Shown here in pieces: positions 17,331 to 26,319 of a stretch of DNA of 64,000 nucleotides. Both the position numbers and the translations under genes were made by a program. Source of the DNA: Paraburkholderia nodosa DSM 21604 (GTDB lineage Bacteria; Pseudomonadota; Gammaproteobacteria; Burkholderiales; Burkholderiaceae); NCBI RefSeq assembly GCF_000519185.1, contig NZ_JAFA01000029.1, positions 39,005 to 103,004 of the forward strand, written 5' to 3'. The notes beneath the pieces were generated by a model. That model was not told the DNA's origin. It searched no databases and saw nothing but the letters and a program-made list of their open reading frames with translations. Position 1 is the first letter of the stretch; the number at the start of each line of letters is the position of its first letter.

Positions 17331-18521
17331 ATGTCGACGCCTGAACCGGTCTCGTCCGGGCACTCCTGGTGGGGCGTGCTCGTATTGGCGCTCTCGGCCT
17401 TCATCTTCAACACGACCGAATTCGTGCCCGTCGCATTGCTGAGCGCCATTGGCGACAGCCTGCACATGAAGCCGACCGACGTCGGCCTCATGCTGACGAT
17501 CTACGCGTGGACGGTGGCCGTGGCGTCGCTGCCCCTGATGCTGATGACGCGCAACGTCGAACGCCGCAAGCTGCTGACCTGGATATTCGCGCTCTTCGTC
17601 GTCAGCCATATCGTGACCGGTATGGCGTGGAACTTTACGGTGCTGATGGTGGGCCGGATCGGCATTGCCTTCGCGCACGCCATCTTCTGGTCGATTTCCG
17701 TCTCGCTGGTGGTGAGGCTCGCGCCGCCCGGCGACAAGAGCCGGGCGCTCGCCATGCTCGGCATGGGCACCTCGATCGCCATGGTGGCGGGCATTCCGCT
17801 TGGGCGCGTGATTGGCGAGACGCTGGGCTGGCGGCAGACGTTCTTCGTCATTGCGGGCGCGGCGGCGGTAGCGCTGCTCATGTTGCGCATAATGCTGCCC
17901 GTGTTGCCGAGCCAGCAAACGGGCTCGTTCAGCAGCGTGCCCGTGCTGTTCAGAAAGCCGATGCTGGCCTCGCTTTATCTGCTCACGATACTCGTCGTGA
18001 CCGCGCACTTCACGTCGTATACGTATATCGAGCCCTTCATTCACACCGTGGGCCACGAAAGCAGTCAACGCATCACCTATATCCTGATCCTGTTCGGCAG
18101 TGCCGGCATTCCCGCGGCCGTTTTCTTCAATCGCCTTTATCCGCGCGATCCGGCGCAGTTCCTGCAAGTGGCTGTGGTCGCCGTGTGCGTGTGCCTGCTC
18201 GTGCTGTTTCCCGCCGCGCTGAGCATCGTCACGTTGTCCGTTCACACGCTGGTGTGGGGCGGGGCGATCGTTTCCTTCGGCCTTGCCATGCAGGCATGGG
18301 TGCTCAAGCTCGCGCCCGAAGCCGCGGATCTCGCGGTCTCGATCTATTCCGGCCTCTATAACGTGGGGATCGGCGCGGGCGCGCTGCTTGGCAACCATAT
18401 TGCCAACGGCTTTGGCGTGTCGTGGGTCGGCAGCTTCGGCGGGGTGGTGGGCGGCCTCGGCGCGGCGGTATGCTGGCTGGCGTTGCGCATGTATGCGCGG
18501 GCACATCCTTCAGAGCACTGA
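17331..18521 (+). CDS. sotB: Sugar efflux transporter, SotB/YdeA type
   Basis: 396 residues, 12 predicted membrane segments. It matches E. coli SotB along its length: AFIFNTTEFVPVALLSAI, MLTIYAWTVAVASLP, RIGIAFAHAIFWSIS, GWRQTFFVI and SGLYNVGIGAGALLGN. SotB exports arabinose and other sugars or IPTG in E. coli; the physiological role here is inferred. Single gene; immediately followed by a gene remnant. Confidence 0.9.
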   Translation: MSTPEPVSSGHSWWGVLVLALSAFIFNTTEFVPVALLSAIGDSLHMKPTDVGLMLTIYAWTVAVASLPLMLMTRNVERRKLLTWIFALFVVSHIVTGMAWNFTVLMVGRIGIAFAHAIFWSISVSLVVRLAPPGDKSRALAMLGMGTSIAMVAGIPLGRVIGETLGWRQTFFVIAGAAAVALLMLRIMLPVLPSQQTGSFSSVPVLFRKPMLASLYLLTILVVTAHFTSYTYIEPFIHTVGHESSQRITYILILFGSAGIPAAVFFNRLYPRDPAQFLQVAVVAVCVCLLVLFPAALSIVTLSVHTLVWGGAIVSFGLAMQAWVLKLAPEAADLAVSIYSGLYNVGIGAGALLGNHIANGFGVSWVGSFGGVVGGLGAAVCWLALRMYARAHPSEH

Positions 18522-18533
18522 TGTACTGCGCGC

Positions 18534-18641
18534 GCCGCCGCCGCGCTGGACTATCACGGCACGATCGGCCTCGAAGCCTGGGCGAGCGGCGACGCCGAAC
18601 TCGCGCTCCAGCGCTTTCGCGAGGCGTTCACAGTGGCGTAG
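18534..18641 (+). pseudogene. 3' remnant of a TIM-barrel sugar isomerase-like gene
   Basis: Directly after sotB, one frame reads RAAAALDYHGTIGLEAWASG then DAELALQRFREAFTVA and stops at 18641. That is the typical last strand-helix of hydroxypyruvate isomerase/sugar-phosphate isomerase-epimerase proteins (xGxIGLExxxSGDxxxALxRF). No start codon or N-terminal part is present; the sotB reading frame occupies the upstream sequence. It is a stub left by deletion, not a functional gene. Its end overlaps the histidine kinase stop by 14 bp, convergently. Family assignment is from a short match. Confidence 0.6.
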
Positions 18642-20055
18642 CGGGCGGCGGCTCGCCTTCTGCGGGAGGAAATGTCAGCACCACGGCAAAGCCGCCCCCG
18701 GCGGGAAACGCAAAGTTCACGCGCCCGCCGTGCGCCTTCATCACCGCCTGCACGATGGCGAGCCCAAGGCCCGAGCCCGTCGTGCGCTCCGCGCCTTCCT
18801 GGCCGATGCGCTCGAACGGCCGCAACGCGGCGTCCCAGTGTTCGCGTGCAATGCCTCTGCCGTTGTCGGTCACGGTCAGCGTGACGGCCTCCGGCGAGGC
18901 GCTCACGGTGACGACGATATCGTCGGCCTTGCCGTGCAGCAGCGCGTTGTGCAGCACATTCGACAGCGCTTCCTGCAGGCTCACCGGGTCGCCCGCGATC
19001 CAGACTTGCGGCGCGCTGCTCTCAAACGCGACTTTCACGTCGCGCTCGTCGGCGAGCGGAATAGTGCGGCCCAGCCCTTCCCTGGCGAGCTTCGCGAGGT
19101 CCACGCGCTGCAGCGGGACCACTTCCGTGCGATGAATCACCATCGCGTGATTGAGCAACTGGCCGGTGAGCCGGCCCACGTCCGAGCAGGTGGCCCGCAA
19201 CGCTTCGAGCCTCGCGGCGTGGCGCGCGGGATCGGACTCGGTGCTGAGCAATTCGATCTGCGCGTCGAGCCGTGCGATCGGCGTGCGCATCTGGTGCGCG
19301 GCGTCGGCGATAAAGCGCTGCATGGCCGTCATGCGCTCGGCGAGGCGGCCGATCAGCCCGTTGATGGCGCCGATCAGCGCGTTGATTTCGCTTGGCGTGT
19401 CGTGCGCCACGGGCCGCAGGTCGGCCGGGTCGCGCGCGGCGATGATCTGCTCGATCTGCGCGAGCGGGCGCAGGCCGCGCCGGATCGCCAGTCCGCTCGC
19501 GCCGATGGCGAGCACGCTCATCAGCAGAATCAGCGTCCAGACCTTGAGGCTCATGTCGTTCGTGAGCTGCTGGCGCGCGTGCGTGGTCTGCGCGACCGTG
19601 ACGAGGGCCCAGCCGGGCGGCCGCGCGTCCGGCATGTAGCGCCCGATGGTCGCCGTGCGCACGCGCTCACCCTGGTAGCGCGCGTTCGCGAATGTCGGAC
19701 CCTGACGCGCGCGCATCGCGCTCGTCGTATTGGCCGGTCCGGGAAGGTCGCCATAGCCCGCGACGACCAGGCCGCGCGCGTCGATCACTTTGTAGTAGAC
19801 GACGTCGTAGCGCGAGAGCGTGGAGAGCGCGGCTACCGGCGGATTGAGCGCGAGCACGCCGCCCTGCACGTAGAGGTTTTCGGCGACCTGGATGGTTGCG
19901 CCCGCAAGCAGCTGATCGTAGGCACGCTCGGACGCGACGCCCGCGTAATAGCGCGCGATACCCGCGAGCGCCGCCGCGCCCGACGCCACCACCAGCGCAA
20001 TGAAGAGCAGCGTGCGGCCGAGCAGCGTTTTCGGGAACCAGTCAAAGCGCGGCAA
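18628..20055 (-). CDS. Sensor histidine kinase, TctE-like
   Basis: 475 residues. Two membrane helices (about 12-34 and 170-192) bracket a periplasmic sensor domain; a HAMP-like linker follows, then the H-box FIADAAHQMRTPIARL with phospho-accepting His254, the N-box ALSNVLHNALLHG and G-boxes DNGRGI and GSGLGLAIV. The architecture and H-box resemble TctE/QseC kinases, which often sense carboxylates. The start is a TTG at 20055 inside the end of the response-regulator gene (14-bp overlap), so it is translationally coupled. Together they may control the divergent binding-protein gene. Confidence 0.9.
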   Translation of the reverse strand: MPRFDWFPKTLLGRTLLFIALVVASGAAALAGIARYYAGVASERAYDQLLAGATIQVAENLYVQGGVLALNPPVAALSTLSRYDVVYYKVIDARGLVVAGYGDLPGPANTTSAMRARQGPTFANARYQGERVRTATIGRYMPDARPPGWALVTVAQTTHARQQLTNDMSLKVWTLILLMSVLAIGASGLAIRRGLRPLAQIEQIIAARDPADLRPVAHDTPSEINALIGAINGLIGRLAERMTAMQRFIADAAHQMRTPIARLDAQIELLSTESDPARHAARLEALRATCSDVGRLTGQLLNHAMVIHRTEVVPLQRVDLAKLAREGLGRTIPLADERDVKVAFESSAPQVWIAGDPVSLQEALSNVLHNALLHGKADDIVVTVSASPEAVTLTVTDNGRGIAREHWDAALRPFERIGQEGAERTTGSGLGLAIVQAVMKAHGGRVNFAFPAGGGFAVVLTFPPAEGEPPPATPL

Positions 20056-20707
20056 TTTGATATCCCATGCCGCGCGCCGTGCGGATTTCGACCGAACTGC
20101 CCTGCAGCTTCTTGCGCACGCGCGTGACGTATTGTTCGACCGCGTTCGCGGTCGGCTCGTTGCCGTAGCTGAACAACTGGTTCAGCAGTTCTTCCTTCGG
20201 GAAGATACGTTGCGGACGGCTGGCGAGGATTTCGAGCAGCGCGAATTCCTGGCGCGAGAGCGATAGCGGTTTGCCGTCGAGTTCGGCCAGCCGGCTGCTG
20301 CGGTGGATGGCGAGACCGCCCAGCCTCACCACATCGTTCGCGTGCCCGCTGTTGCGGCGCAGGAGCGCCTGCACGCGCGCTTCGAGTTCGCGGTAATCGA
20401 ACGGCTTGACGAGGTAGTCGTCGGCGCCGAGGCCGAGGCCGCTCACGCGGTCGTCGATGGCCGAGCGTGCCGTGAGCAGCAGCACCGGCGTGGTCGAGCC
20501 CGCCGCGCGCAGATGGCGCAGGATCTCGAAGCCGTCCATGGCGGGAAGCATCACGTCGAGCACGACCAGGTCGAAGCGCTCCACGCCAAGCAGGCTGTTC
20601 GCCGTGGCGCCGTTCGCTTCGAGGTCCACCGCGTGACCGAGGCGCGTGAGGCGGCTGCGGACCGCCGCGCCGATTTCCGCGTCGTCCTCTACCACCAGAA
20701 TGCGCAT
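20042..20707 (-). CDS. OmpR-family response regulator, TctD-like
   Basis: 221 residues. Receiver domain with acidic pocket VVEDD, phosphorylation site Asp51 in LVVLDVMLP and the conserved lysine in LVKPFDY; C-terminal winged-helix DNA-binding domain ending YVTRVRKKLQGSSVEIRTAR. First gene of the two-gene signalling operon with the kinase at 18628. Divergent from the binding-protein gene at 20867, a likely target. Confidence 0.93.
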   Translation of the reverse strand: MRILVVEDDAEIGAAVRSRLTRLGHAVDLEANGATANSLLGVERFDLVVLDVMLPAMDGFEILRHLRAAGSTTPVLLLTARSAIDDRVSGLGLGADDYLVKPFDYRELEARVQALLRRNSGHANDVVRLGGLAIHRSSRLAELDGKPLSLSRQEFALLEILASRPQRIFPKEELLNQLFSYGNEPTANAVEQYVTRVRKKLQGSSVEIRTARGMGYQIAAL

Positions 20708-20866
20708 GATGCCGTTCCTGCCAAAATCTTCATGGATGCGATTGCGGGTTTTCCCCGAGGTCTACTCTGCGTGTTTCTCAGCATTTTCTCAGACTCGCCC
20801 GGTAATCTCGCGAACCATGGAAGATAGAGCGACGTGATTACGACACGAACCACCGGAGACGGCAAG

Positions 20867-21913
20867 ATGCGCGTGAAGGCGCCGCGGCCTTCACCGCGTC
20901 GGCGCGCGCTCGTTGCGGCCGGGCTTGGCGCGGCCGCCGTTGCCGCGGGGCTCGCGCCTGCCTGGGTCCGGGCCACGCCGCGCACGGTGCGCATTTCGAA
21001 GGGCTACGGCCTGCTGTATCTGCCGCTGCTCGTGATGGAAAAGGCGCGCCTGTTCGAGCGCCATGCAGCCCGCCAGGGGCTCGCGGACGTGAGCGTGGAG
21101 TGGGTGAGGCTCGACGGCGGCAATTCGGTCGACGACGCCATGATGGCCGGCACGCTCGACTTCGCCGCCGTGGGCGCGCCCGGCTTCATCGAACTGTGGG
21201 CGCGGGCGCGCGGCATACCGAACGTCGAGGTGATCGGCATCAGCGGCCTTTCGGCCACGGCGCTCTCGCTCAACACGAACCGGCCGCAGATCGCGACGCT
21301 GCGCGACTTCACGAGCGCCGACCGCATTGCGGTGCCGGGCATTCGCACCTCGCTTTCGGCCGTCGTGCTGCAAATGGTGGCGAGCAAGCTGCTCGGGCCG
21401 CAGCACTTCGCGCAGCTCGATTCGATCACCGTCGGCCTGCCGCATCCGCAGGCCATGCAGTCGCTGATCCGGCGCGAGGGCGGCATTACCGCGCATTTCG
21501 CCTCGCCGCCGTTCTCGACGCTCGAATTGCAGCAGCCGGGCATCCACCGCGTGGTCAATTCGGTCGACGTGCTCGGGCCGCTCACGCTCGACGTGGTGTT
21601 CGCGCCCAAGCGCCTCGTCGATACCGAGCCGGCGCTGGCAAGAGCGTTCCTTCACGCGCTCGACGAGGCGAACCGGATGATCGCGCAGGACAAAGCGGCC
21701 GCGGCGCAGATCTATGTCGATTCGTCGGGCTTCGGCGCGTCGCGCGAGCACGTAGTGCAGACGCTCTCTGCGCCGGAGTCGCGCTTTTCGGTCTGGCCCG
21801 AGCAGTTGATGGAGTACGTGGACTTTCTGTACATGGTGGGCACGATCAAGGCGAAGCCGCGCACATGGAACGACATGTTCGTGGCGATGCTTGCGGAATT
21901 CCGTCCGTCCTAG
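20867..21913 (+). CDS. Periplasmic substrate-binding protein, NMT1/TauA-like (orphan)
   Basis: 348 residues. The N-terminus has a twin-arginine-like start (RRRALVAAGLGAAAVAAG) ending near VRA, so it is exported. The mature part, with GYGLLYLPLLVMEKARLFE and AMMAGTLDFAAVGAPGFIEL, is the type-2 binding fold of nitrate/sulfonate/thiamine-precursor ABC systems. No permease or ATPase gene is adjacent: an MFS gene follows 37 bp later. It might feed a distant ABC transporter or serve as a ligand sensor for the neighbouring kinase. ATG at 20867 follows GGAGACGGCAAG. Confidence 0.82.
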   Translation: MRVKAPRPSPRRRALVAAGLGAAAVAAGLAPAWVRATPRTVRISKGYGLLYLPLLVMEKARLFERHAARQGLADVSVEWVRLDGGNSVDDAMMAGTLDFAAVGAPGFIELWARARGIPNVEVIGISGLSATALSLNTNRPQIATLRDFTSADRIAVPGIRTSLSAVVLQMVASKLLGPQHFAQLDSITVGLPHPQAMQSLIRREGGITAHFASPPFSTLELQQPGIHRVVNSVDVLGPLTLDVVFAPKRLVDTEPALARAFLHALDEANRMIAQDKAAAAQIYVDSSGFGASREHVVQTLSAPESRFSVWPEQLMEYVDFLYMVGTIKAKPRTWNDMFVAMLAEFRPS

Positions 21914-21950
21914 ACATACGCATAGACACAAATAAACGTAGGAGAACAGA

Positions 21951-23261
21951 GTGAATACAGACACAACCGTCGATCAACAGTCCGCCGAAGAGCGGGATGT
22001 CATGTCGAAGATCGCGCGCCGCCTCATGCCGATCCTCGTCGTGATGTTTCTGATCTCGTTCATCGATCGGCAAAACGTCGGCTTCGCGAAGCTGCAGATG
22101 GTGCACAGCCTCAACATGACCGAAACGGCGTTCGGCCTGGCGTCGTCGCTGTTCTTCATCGGCTATCTGCTGTTCGAAGTGCCCAGCACGCTCGCGCTGC
22201 ACCGCTTCGGCGCACGCGTGTGGCTCGCGCGCATCATGCTCACCTGGGGCGTGATTACGGTACTGATGGGCTTCACCACGTCGATGAAAGTGTTCTGCGG
22301 CCTGCGCCTTGCGCTGGGCGTGGCCGAAGCCGGTTTCTATCCCGGCGTGATCTACTACCTCACGCTGTGGTTTCCGCAAAGCTATCGCGCGCGCGTGCTC
22401 GGCATCTTCACGCTGGGCAGCGCGCTCGCCAACATGCTGGGCTCGCTCGTGGGCGGCTGGCTGCTGAGTCTCAATGGCGTATGGGGTCTCGCCGGCTGGC
22501 AGTGGGTGTTCATCGCCACGGGCCTGCCCGCCGTGCTGGTCGGCATCGCCGTGTTCAGGCTGCTGCCGGCGTCGTACCAGGAAGCGCGCTTTCTGAACGA
22601 GCGCGAAAAGCAGATCGTGGCGGCCGCGCACGAGCGTGAGAAGCCCGAGCACGCCGAACACGCGCAGCCCTGGAAGGCGCTGCTCGATCCGCGCGTGATG
22701 CTGTTCGCGGCGACCTACATGCTGATGTCGACGTCGCTCTACGGCGTGACCTACTGGCTGCCCACGCTCGTGAAGTCGTTTGGCGTATCGAGCAGCGTGA
22801 ACGGGTTGTTGAGCATGCTGCCGTGGGCGCTGGCGGTATTGCTGCTGCTGTGGCTGCCGTCGAAGCTGCGCCGCGCGAAAAGCATTCTGCGCGCGATGGC
22901 GATCGTCGCGGCGCTCGGCACGCTGGGCTTCCTGCTGAGTCTCCTGCTACCTTCCACACCGCTGCGCTTCATCGCGCTCGTGTTCGGCGGCGCGTGCATT
23001 CCGCTGCTGTACCCGTGCTTCTGGTCGATGCCGCCGCGCTACTTCACCGGCGCGCGGGCGGCGGCGAGCGTCGCTGCGATCAACTCGATCGGCAATCTCG
23101 GCGGCTTCTTCGGCCAGAACCTCATGCCGCTGGCGGGCAAGCTCACGGGTACCGCGTTCGGGCCGATGATCGTGCCGATCGTGTGCCTCGCGGTGCTCGG
23201 TCTCGGCGTCTTGGTGGCGTGGGGACGTTCCGGGCGCGCCATGGAGGGCGTGCCGGCCTGA
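21951..23261 (+). CDS. MFS transporter, ACS type
   Basis: 436 residues with about 12 membrane segments. Marks: FLISFIDRQNVGFAKLQM, LGVAEAGFYPGVIYYLTLWF and FTLGSALANMLGS. Starts with GTG at 21951 behind AGGAGAACAGA. Likely organic-anion importer. Probably co-transcribed with the binding protein upstream. Similar in layout to the transporter at 54770, but in a different neighbourhood. Confidence 0.87.
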   Translation: MNTDTTVDQQSAEERDVMSKIARRLMPILVVMFLISFIDRQNVGFAKLQMVHSLNMTETAFGLASSLFFIGYLLFEVPSTLALHRFGARVWLARIMLTWGVITVLMGFTTSMKVFCGLRLALGVAEAGFYPGVIYYLTLWFPQSYRARVLGIFTLGSALANMLGSLVGGWLLSLNGVWGLAGWQWVFIATGLPAVLVGIAVFRLLPASYQEARFLNEREKQIVAAAHEREKPEHAEHAQPWKALLDPRVMLFAATYMLMSTSLYGVTYWLPTLVKSFGVSSSVNGLLSMLPWALAVLLLLWLPSKLRRAKSILRAMAIVAALGTLGFLLSLLLPSTPLRFIALVFGGACIPLLYPCFWSMPPRYFTGARAAASVAAINSIGNLGGFFGQNLMPLAGKLTGTAFGPMIVPIVCLAVLGLGVLVAWGRSGRAMEGVPA

Positions 23262-23367
23262 ATCTGGCGTGAACCTGGCTTGAGCCTGGTTTGACGGCGG
23301 CGCCACGCGTGCGCGATCATGCCGCTTCGGTTGGAAATCTCTGTGACCCCATCGAGCGGAGTCGAAC

Positions 23368-24270
23368 ATGAGCCATGAGAGCACGCAGGCGTCGCCGGGT
23401 CTTTCGTATTCAGGGACGATCACGTATCGCCGCGCGCTCGTGAACGGCGTCGGCATTTTCTATCGCGAAGCGGGGCCTGTGGATGCACCCACCATCGTGC
23501 TGCTCCACGGCTTTCCCTCGTCTTCGCGGATGTTCGACACGCTCATTCCGCTGCTCGCCACGCACTATCACCTGATCGCGCCGGACTATCCCGGCTTCGG
23601 GCACAGCGACGCGCCGCCGCCCGCGCAGTTCGCCTATACGTTCGACCATCTCGCGGAATCGATCAACGCCTTGCTCGAGCAACTCGGCATTGACCGCTAT
23701 AGCTTCTATCTGCAGGACTACGGCGGCCCGGTGGGCTTTCGCATCATGCTGGCGTACCCGGAGCGTCTGCAAACGCTCGTGATCCAGAATGCGAACAGTC
23801 ACGAAGAAAGCCTCGGGCGCAAGTGGGCGCTGATCCGGGAGTACTGGGCCAACCCGGCGGCGAAGCCCGAAGTCTTCGAGGCGTTCGTTTCGTTCGAAGG
23901 CACGCGGTTTCGCCACGCCGGCGACAGCCCGAACCCCGAGCGCTACAACCCGGACACGTGGACGGACGAGTTCGCGTTTCTCAATCTGCCGGGCCAGGCC
24001 GAAATCCAGGCCGCGCTGCTTTATGACTACCGCACCAATGTTGCCGCTTACCCGGCATGGCAGGCATGGCTGCGCGCGCATCGACCGCGCACGCTCGTGA
24101 TGTGGGGCCGCTACGACAGTTCGTTCGTCGCGGCGGCGGGCGCCGCGTATCAGCGCGACCTGCCCGACGCCGAGGTGCATCTGCTCGATGCGGGCCACTT
24201 CGCGCTGGATGAAAAAGTAGACGAAATCGCGGCGCTGATGCACGCGTTTCTCGCGAAACACCTGGCGTAG
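23368..24270 (+). CDS. Alpha/beta hydrolase, haloalkane dehalogenase/epoxide hydrolase-like
   Basis: 300 residues. HGFPSSSRMFDTLIP oxyanion motif, nucleophile Asp117 in LQDYGGPVGFR, and histidine in LLDAGHFALDE. An aspartate nucleophile points to haloalkane dehalogenases or epoxide hydrolases rather than esterases, and the large insertion (GRKWALIREYWANP) is a lid domain. Specificity cannot be assigned by eye. It follows the transporter at 106 bp with its own ribosome site. Confidence 0.83.
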   Translation: MSHESTQASPGLSYSGTITYRRALVNGVGIFYREAGPVDAPTIVLLHGFPSSSRMFDTLIPLLATHYHLIAPDYPGFGHSDAPPPAQFAYTFDHLAESINALLEQLGIDRYSFYLQDYGGPVGFRIMLAYPERLQTLVIQNANSHEESLGRKWALIREYWANPAAKPEVFEAFVSFEGTRFRHAGDSPNPERYNPDTWTDEFAFLNLPGQAEIQAALLYDYRTNVAAYPAWQAWLRAHRPRTLVMWGRYDSSFVAAAGAAYQRDLPDAEVHLLDAGHFALDEKVDEIAALMHAFLAKHLA

Positions 24271-24422
24271 CCGCTCGTCGCGTCCATAGGGCCAGAAAGG
24301 GATCGCGATTGTATTTCTGACGGTAACAGTGAATTCAGTCTATGGGCATAGACTTTCGATAGGGCGACCCTAAAATCCACTCTCATGTGAGCGTATTGCG
24401 ACGCTCGATGTGAGAGGGATTC

Positions 24423-24767
24423 ATGGAGCAGATTTTCAAGGGGACCGTCAGGCTTGCGGGTGTGGCGAGCCGGTCCTGGCCCAAGCTCGCCGTTTCGCTT
24501 GCCGCCGCCTGCACGGTGCTCGCGGGTTGCGCGTCGGCTGGCGACGTCACCACGGCGGGCAATCCGGGCACGTACGTCGTTTCGGCGTCCGCAACGGGCG
24601 GGCGCCTCGCGTGGGCGCGCGCCCACAAGCGCGCGGTGAGCGAAGCCAACGACTACTGCGAGAGCCGCGGCATGCAAACGAGTCTCGGCATGGAGCACAC
24701 CGAAGGGCTCGAGGCGCTGCAGCAGCAGGCCTCCGTCATCCGCTTCGAGTGCCATCCCAAGCTTTGA
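24423..24767 (+). CDS. Small putative lipoprotein
   Basis: 114 residues. A hydrophobic segment SLAAACTVLAGCAS contains a lipobox (LAGC), preceded by an unusually long N-region (about 24 residues). The mature part has a TGGRLAWARAHKRAVSEAND helix and two cysteines (DYCESRG, FECHPKL) that could pair. Unknown function; this layout is common in Burkholderia hypothetical lipoproteins. Good GAGAGG ribosome site. Confidence 0.7.
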   Translation: MEQIFKGTVRLAGVASRSWPKLAVSLAAACTVLAGCASAGDVTTAGNPGTYVVSASATGGRLAWARAHKRAVSEANDYCESRGMQTSLGMEHTEGLEALQQQASVIRFECHPKL

Positions 24768-24780
24768 GGCGCGTGCGCCT
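24763..24780. terminator. Short palindromic hairpin between convergent genes
   Basis: TGAGGCGC (24763-24770) and GCGCCTCA (24773-24780) form a perfect inverted repeat with a 2-nt centre that includes the stop codon region of the lipoprotein gene and abuts the stop of the minus-strand gene. No T tract, so bidirectional termination is only suggested. Confidence 0.45.
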
Positions 24781-25154
24781 CAGCGAATCACGAACGTTTC
24801 CCGGCGAGCCCCGTACCACTTCGTGACTTCGGAGTGCGCGGTCAATCTGGACGACTTCAGAATCGGGCTCGTGACGCGATACAGCCGGTCCGGGTCGGGC
24901 CCGTACATGTAGAGATAGCCGTCGTTGCCGTCGATGTGAATTTCGGTTTCGCCGAGTTCGCCGGCGTCCGCGCGCTTGATGGCACCGGCGAGCCGCTGTT
25001 CGAGCGCATGAATCTGGGGGCGGTCGTTCGGGTAGTAGTCGAAATGGACCATCATGGCCGGTCCCGGCGGCTTCTGCGCCGGTTGCGCGGCGGCGCTGCC
25101 CGCGGCGAGTGCGATGCCCAGCAACGTGGCGAGTGTTTTCCGGATTTTCGGCAT
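24780..25154 (-). CDS. Small periplasmic protein, unknown
   Basis: 124 residues with a clear signal peptide (MPKIRKTLATLLGIALAAGS, cleavage near AAAQ). The mature part contains FDYYPNDRPQIHALEQRLAG, TEIHIDGNDGYLYMYG and a C-terminal WYGARRETFVIR. It looks like a compact alpha/beta exported domain; I do not recognise a named family. Convergent with the lipoprotein gene. Confidence 0.72.
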   Translation of the reverse strand: MPKIRKTLATLLGIALAAGSAAAQPAQKPPGPAMMVHFDYYPNDRPQIHALEQRLAGAIKRADAGELGETEIHIDGNDGYLYMYGPDPDRLYRVTSPILKSSRLTAHSEVTKWYGARRETFVIR

Positions 25155-25305
25155 GGGTGGATGGCATCCGCGAGAGAAGCTGCGATGTTCGCATATCGAC
25201 GGGGCAGCATGGGGCGGCGGTGCTTCGCGTTATGATTGACCCCATCAAAGAAAGGTCCGGCCGGGTAACACCCGGTCCAACCCGGTCCACCCATTCAAGC
25301 CGCCA

Positions 25306-26283
25306 ATGGTCACGAAACAAACTACAGGCCCCGCGCGCCGCAGCGCCGGGCCGGGCAAGCGCGCAGCGCTGCCTCCCGAGGAGACCCCAGCCGACGTGGA
25401 TGCCGCCGGTTCGAATGCCGAAGCGAATCCCGAAGCGGACGAAGAGGGCACGGGCGCATCCACCTATCTCGTGCCGGGCCTCGAGCGCGGCCTGCGCATT
25501 CTCGCCGAATTCTCGGCGCGCGAGCCCGTGCTGGGGGCGCCCGAACTTTCGCGGCGCATCGGCATTCCGCGCACGACCACGTTTCGCCTCCTGCAGACCC
25601 TCGAAGCGCTCGGCTTCATCGAGCGCGCCAACGGCGACCGGCAATACCGGCTGAGCGTGGCGGTGCTGCGCCTCGGCTTCGAATATCTCAGCTCGCTCGA
25701 ACTCACCGACTTCGGCACGCCGCTGCTCGAGCGCCTGCGCGACGCGACGGGCCTCAGCACCCATCTGCTGATTCGCGACGGGCGCGACGTGGTGTTCGTG
25801 GCGAAGGCGCAAACGCGTGAGCCGATGTTCAGCTCGGTGAAGGTTCACGTGGGCACTCGCTTGCCCGCGCACGCCACCGTGCATGGCCAGGTGCTGATGG
25901 GCGACCTCACGCTCGCCGAACTGCGCACGCTCTACCCCGAGAAGCAGCTCGAACGTTACACGGAGCGCACGCCCGCGACCGTCGCCGATCTCTATGCGCG
26001 CGTGCGCGAGTTCGCGCAGCAGGGCTATGCAGTGAGCGAAGCGTCGTTTGAAACGGGCATCTCGGTGGTGAGCGCGCCGGTGAGGGATCAGTCGGGCCGT
26101 ATCGTGGCGGCGCTCACGGCAACCGTGCCGCGATCGGACATCGGCGAGGCCGAGCGTGCACCGCTCGTCGCCGCCGTGTGCGCCGCGGCGATCGACCTGT
26201 CGGCGCGGCTCAATTACCGGCCCGCGGCGAGCGACCCCACTGCGGCACAGGCCGCGCGCACCCGCAATTCGCACGCGATCTGA
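25306..26283 (+). CDS. IclR-family regulator (paralogue of the gene at 31882)
   Basis: 325 residues. An unusual N-terminal extension of about 50 residues rich in Ala, Pro and Glu precedes the standard IclR fold: helix-turn-helix in LSRRIGIPRTTTFRLLQTLE and the ligand-binding domain with LPAHATVHGQVLMG and GYAVSEASFETGISVVSAPV. By eye it is roughly three-quarters identical to the IclR protein at 31882 over the shared part. It lies convergent with the porin gene and outside the catabolic run; it probably binds the same palindromes. A CCGGGT/ACCCGG hairpin and two CCCGGTCCA repeats (25261-25288) precede it. Confidence 0.92.
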   Translation: MVTKQTTGPARRSAGPGKRAALPPEETPADVDAAGSNAEANPEADEEGTGASTYLVPGLERGLRILAEFSAREPVLGAPELSRRIGIPRTTTFRLLQTLEALGFIERANGDRQYRLSVAVLRLGFEYLSSLELTDFGTPLLERLRDATGLSTHLLIRDGRDVVFVAKAQTREPMFSSVKVHVGTRLPAHATVHGQVLMGDLTLAELRTLYPEKQLERYTERTPATVADLYARVREFAQQGYAVSEASFETGISVVSAPVRDQSGRIVAALTATVPRSDIGEAERAPLVAAVCAAAIDLSARLNYRPAASDPTAAQAARTRNSHAI

Positions 26284-26298
26284 GGCCAGGCTCAGGCA

Positions 26299-26316
26299 CG
26301 GCGCCCGAAGGCGCCG
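26299..26316. terminator. Hairpin between iclR and porin genes
   Basis: CGGCGCC (26299-26305), loop CGAA, GGCGCCG (26310-26316) in the 36-bp gap between convergent genes. No T tract; probable weak bidirectional terminator. Confidence 0.5.
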
Positions 26317-26319
26317 CGA

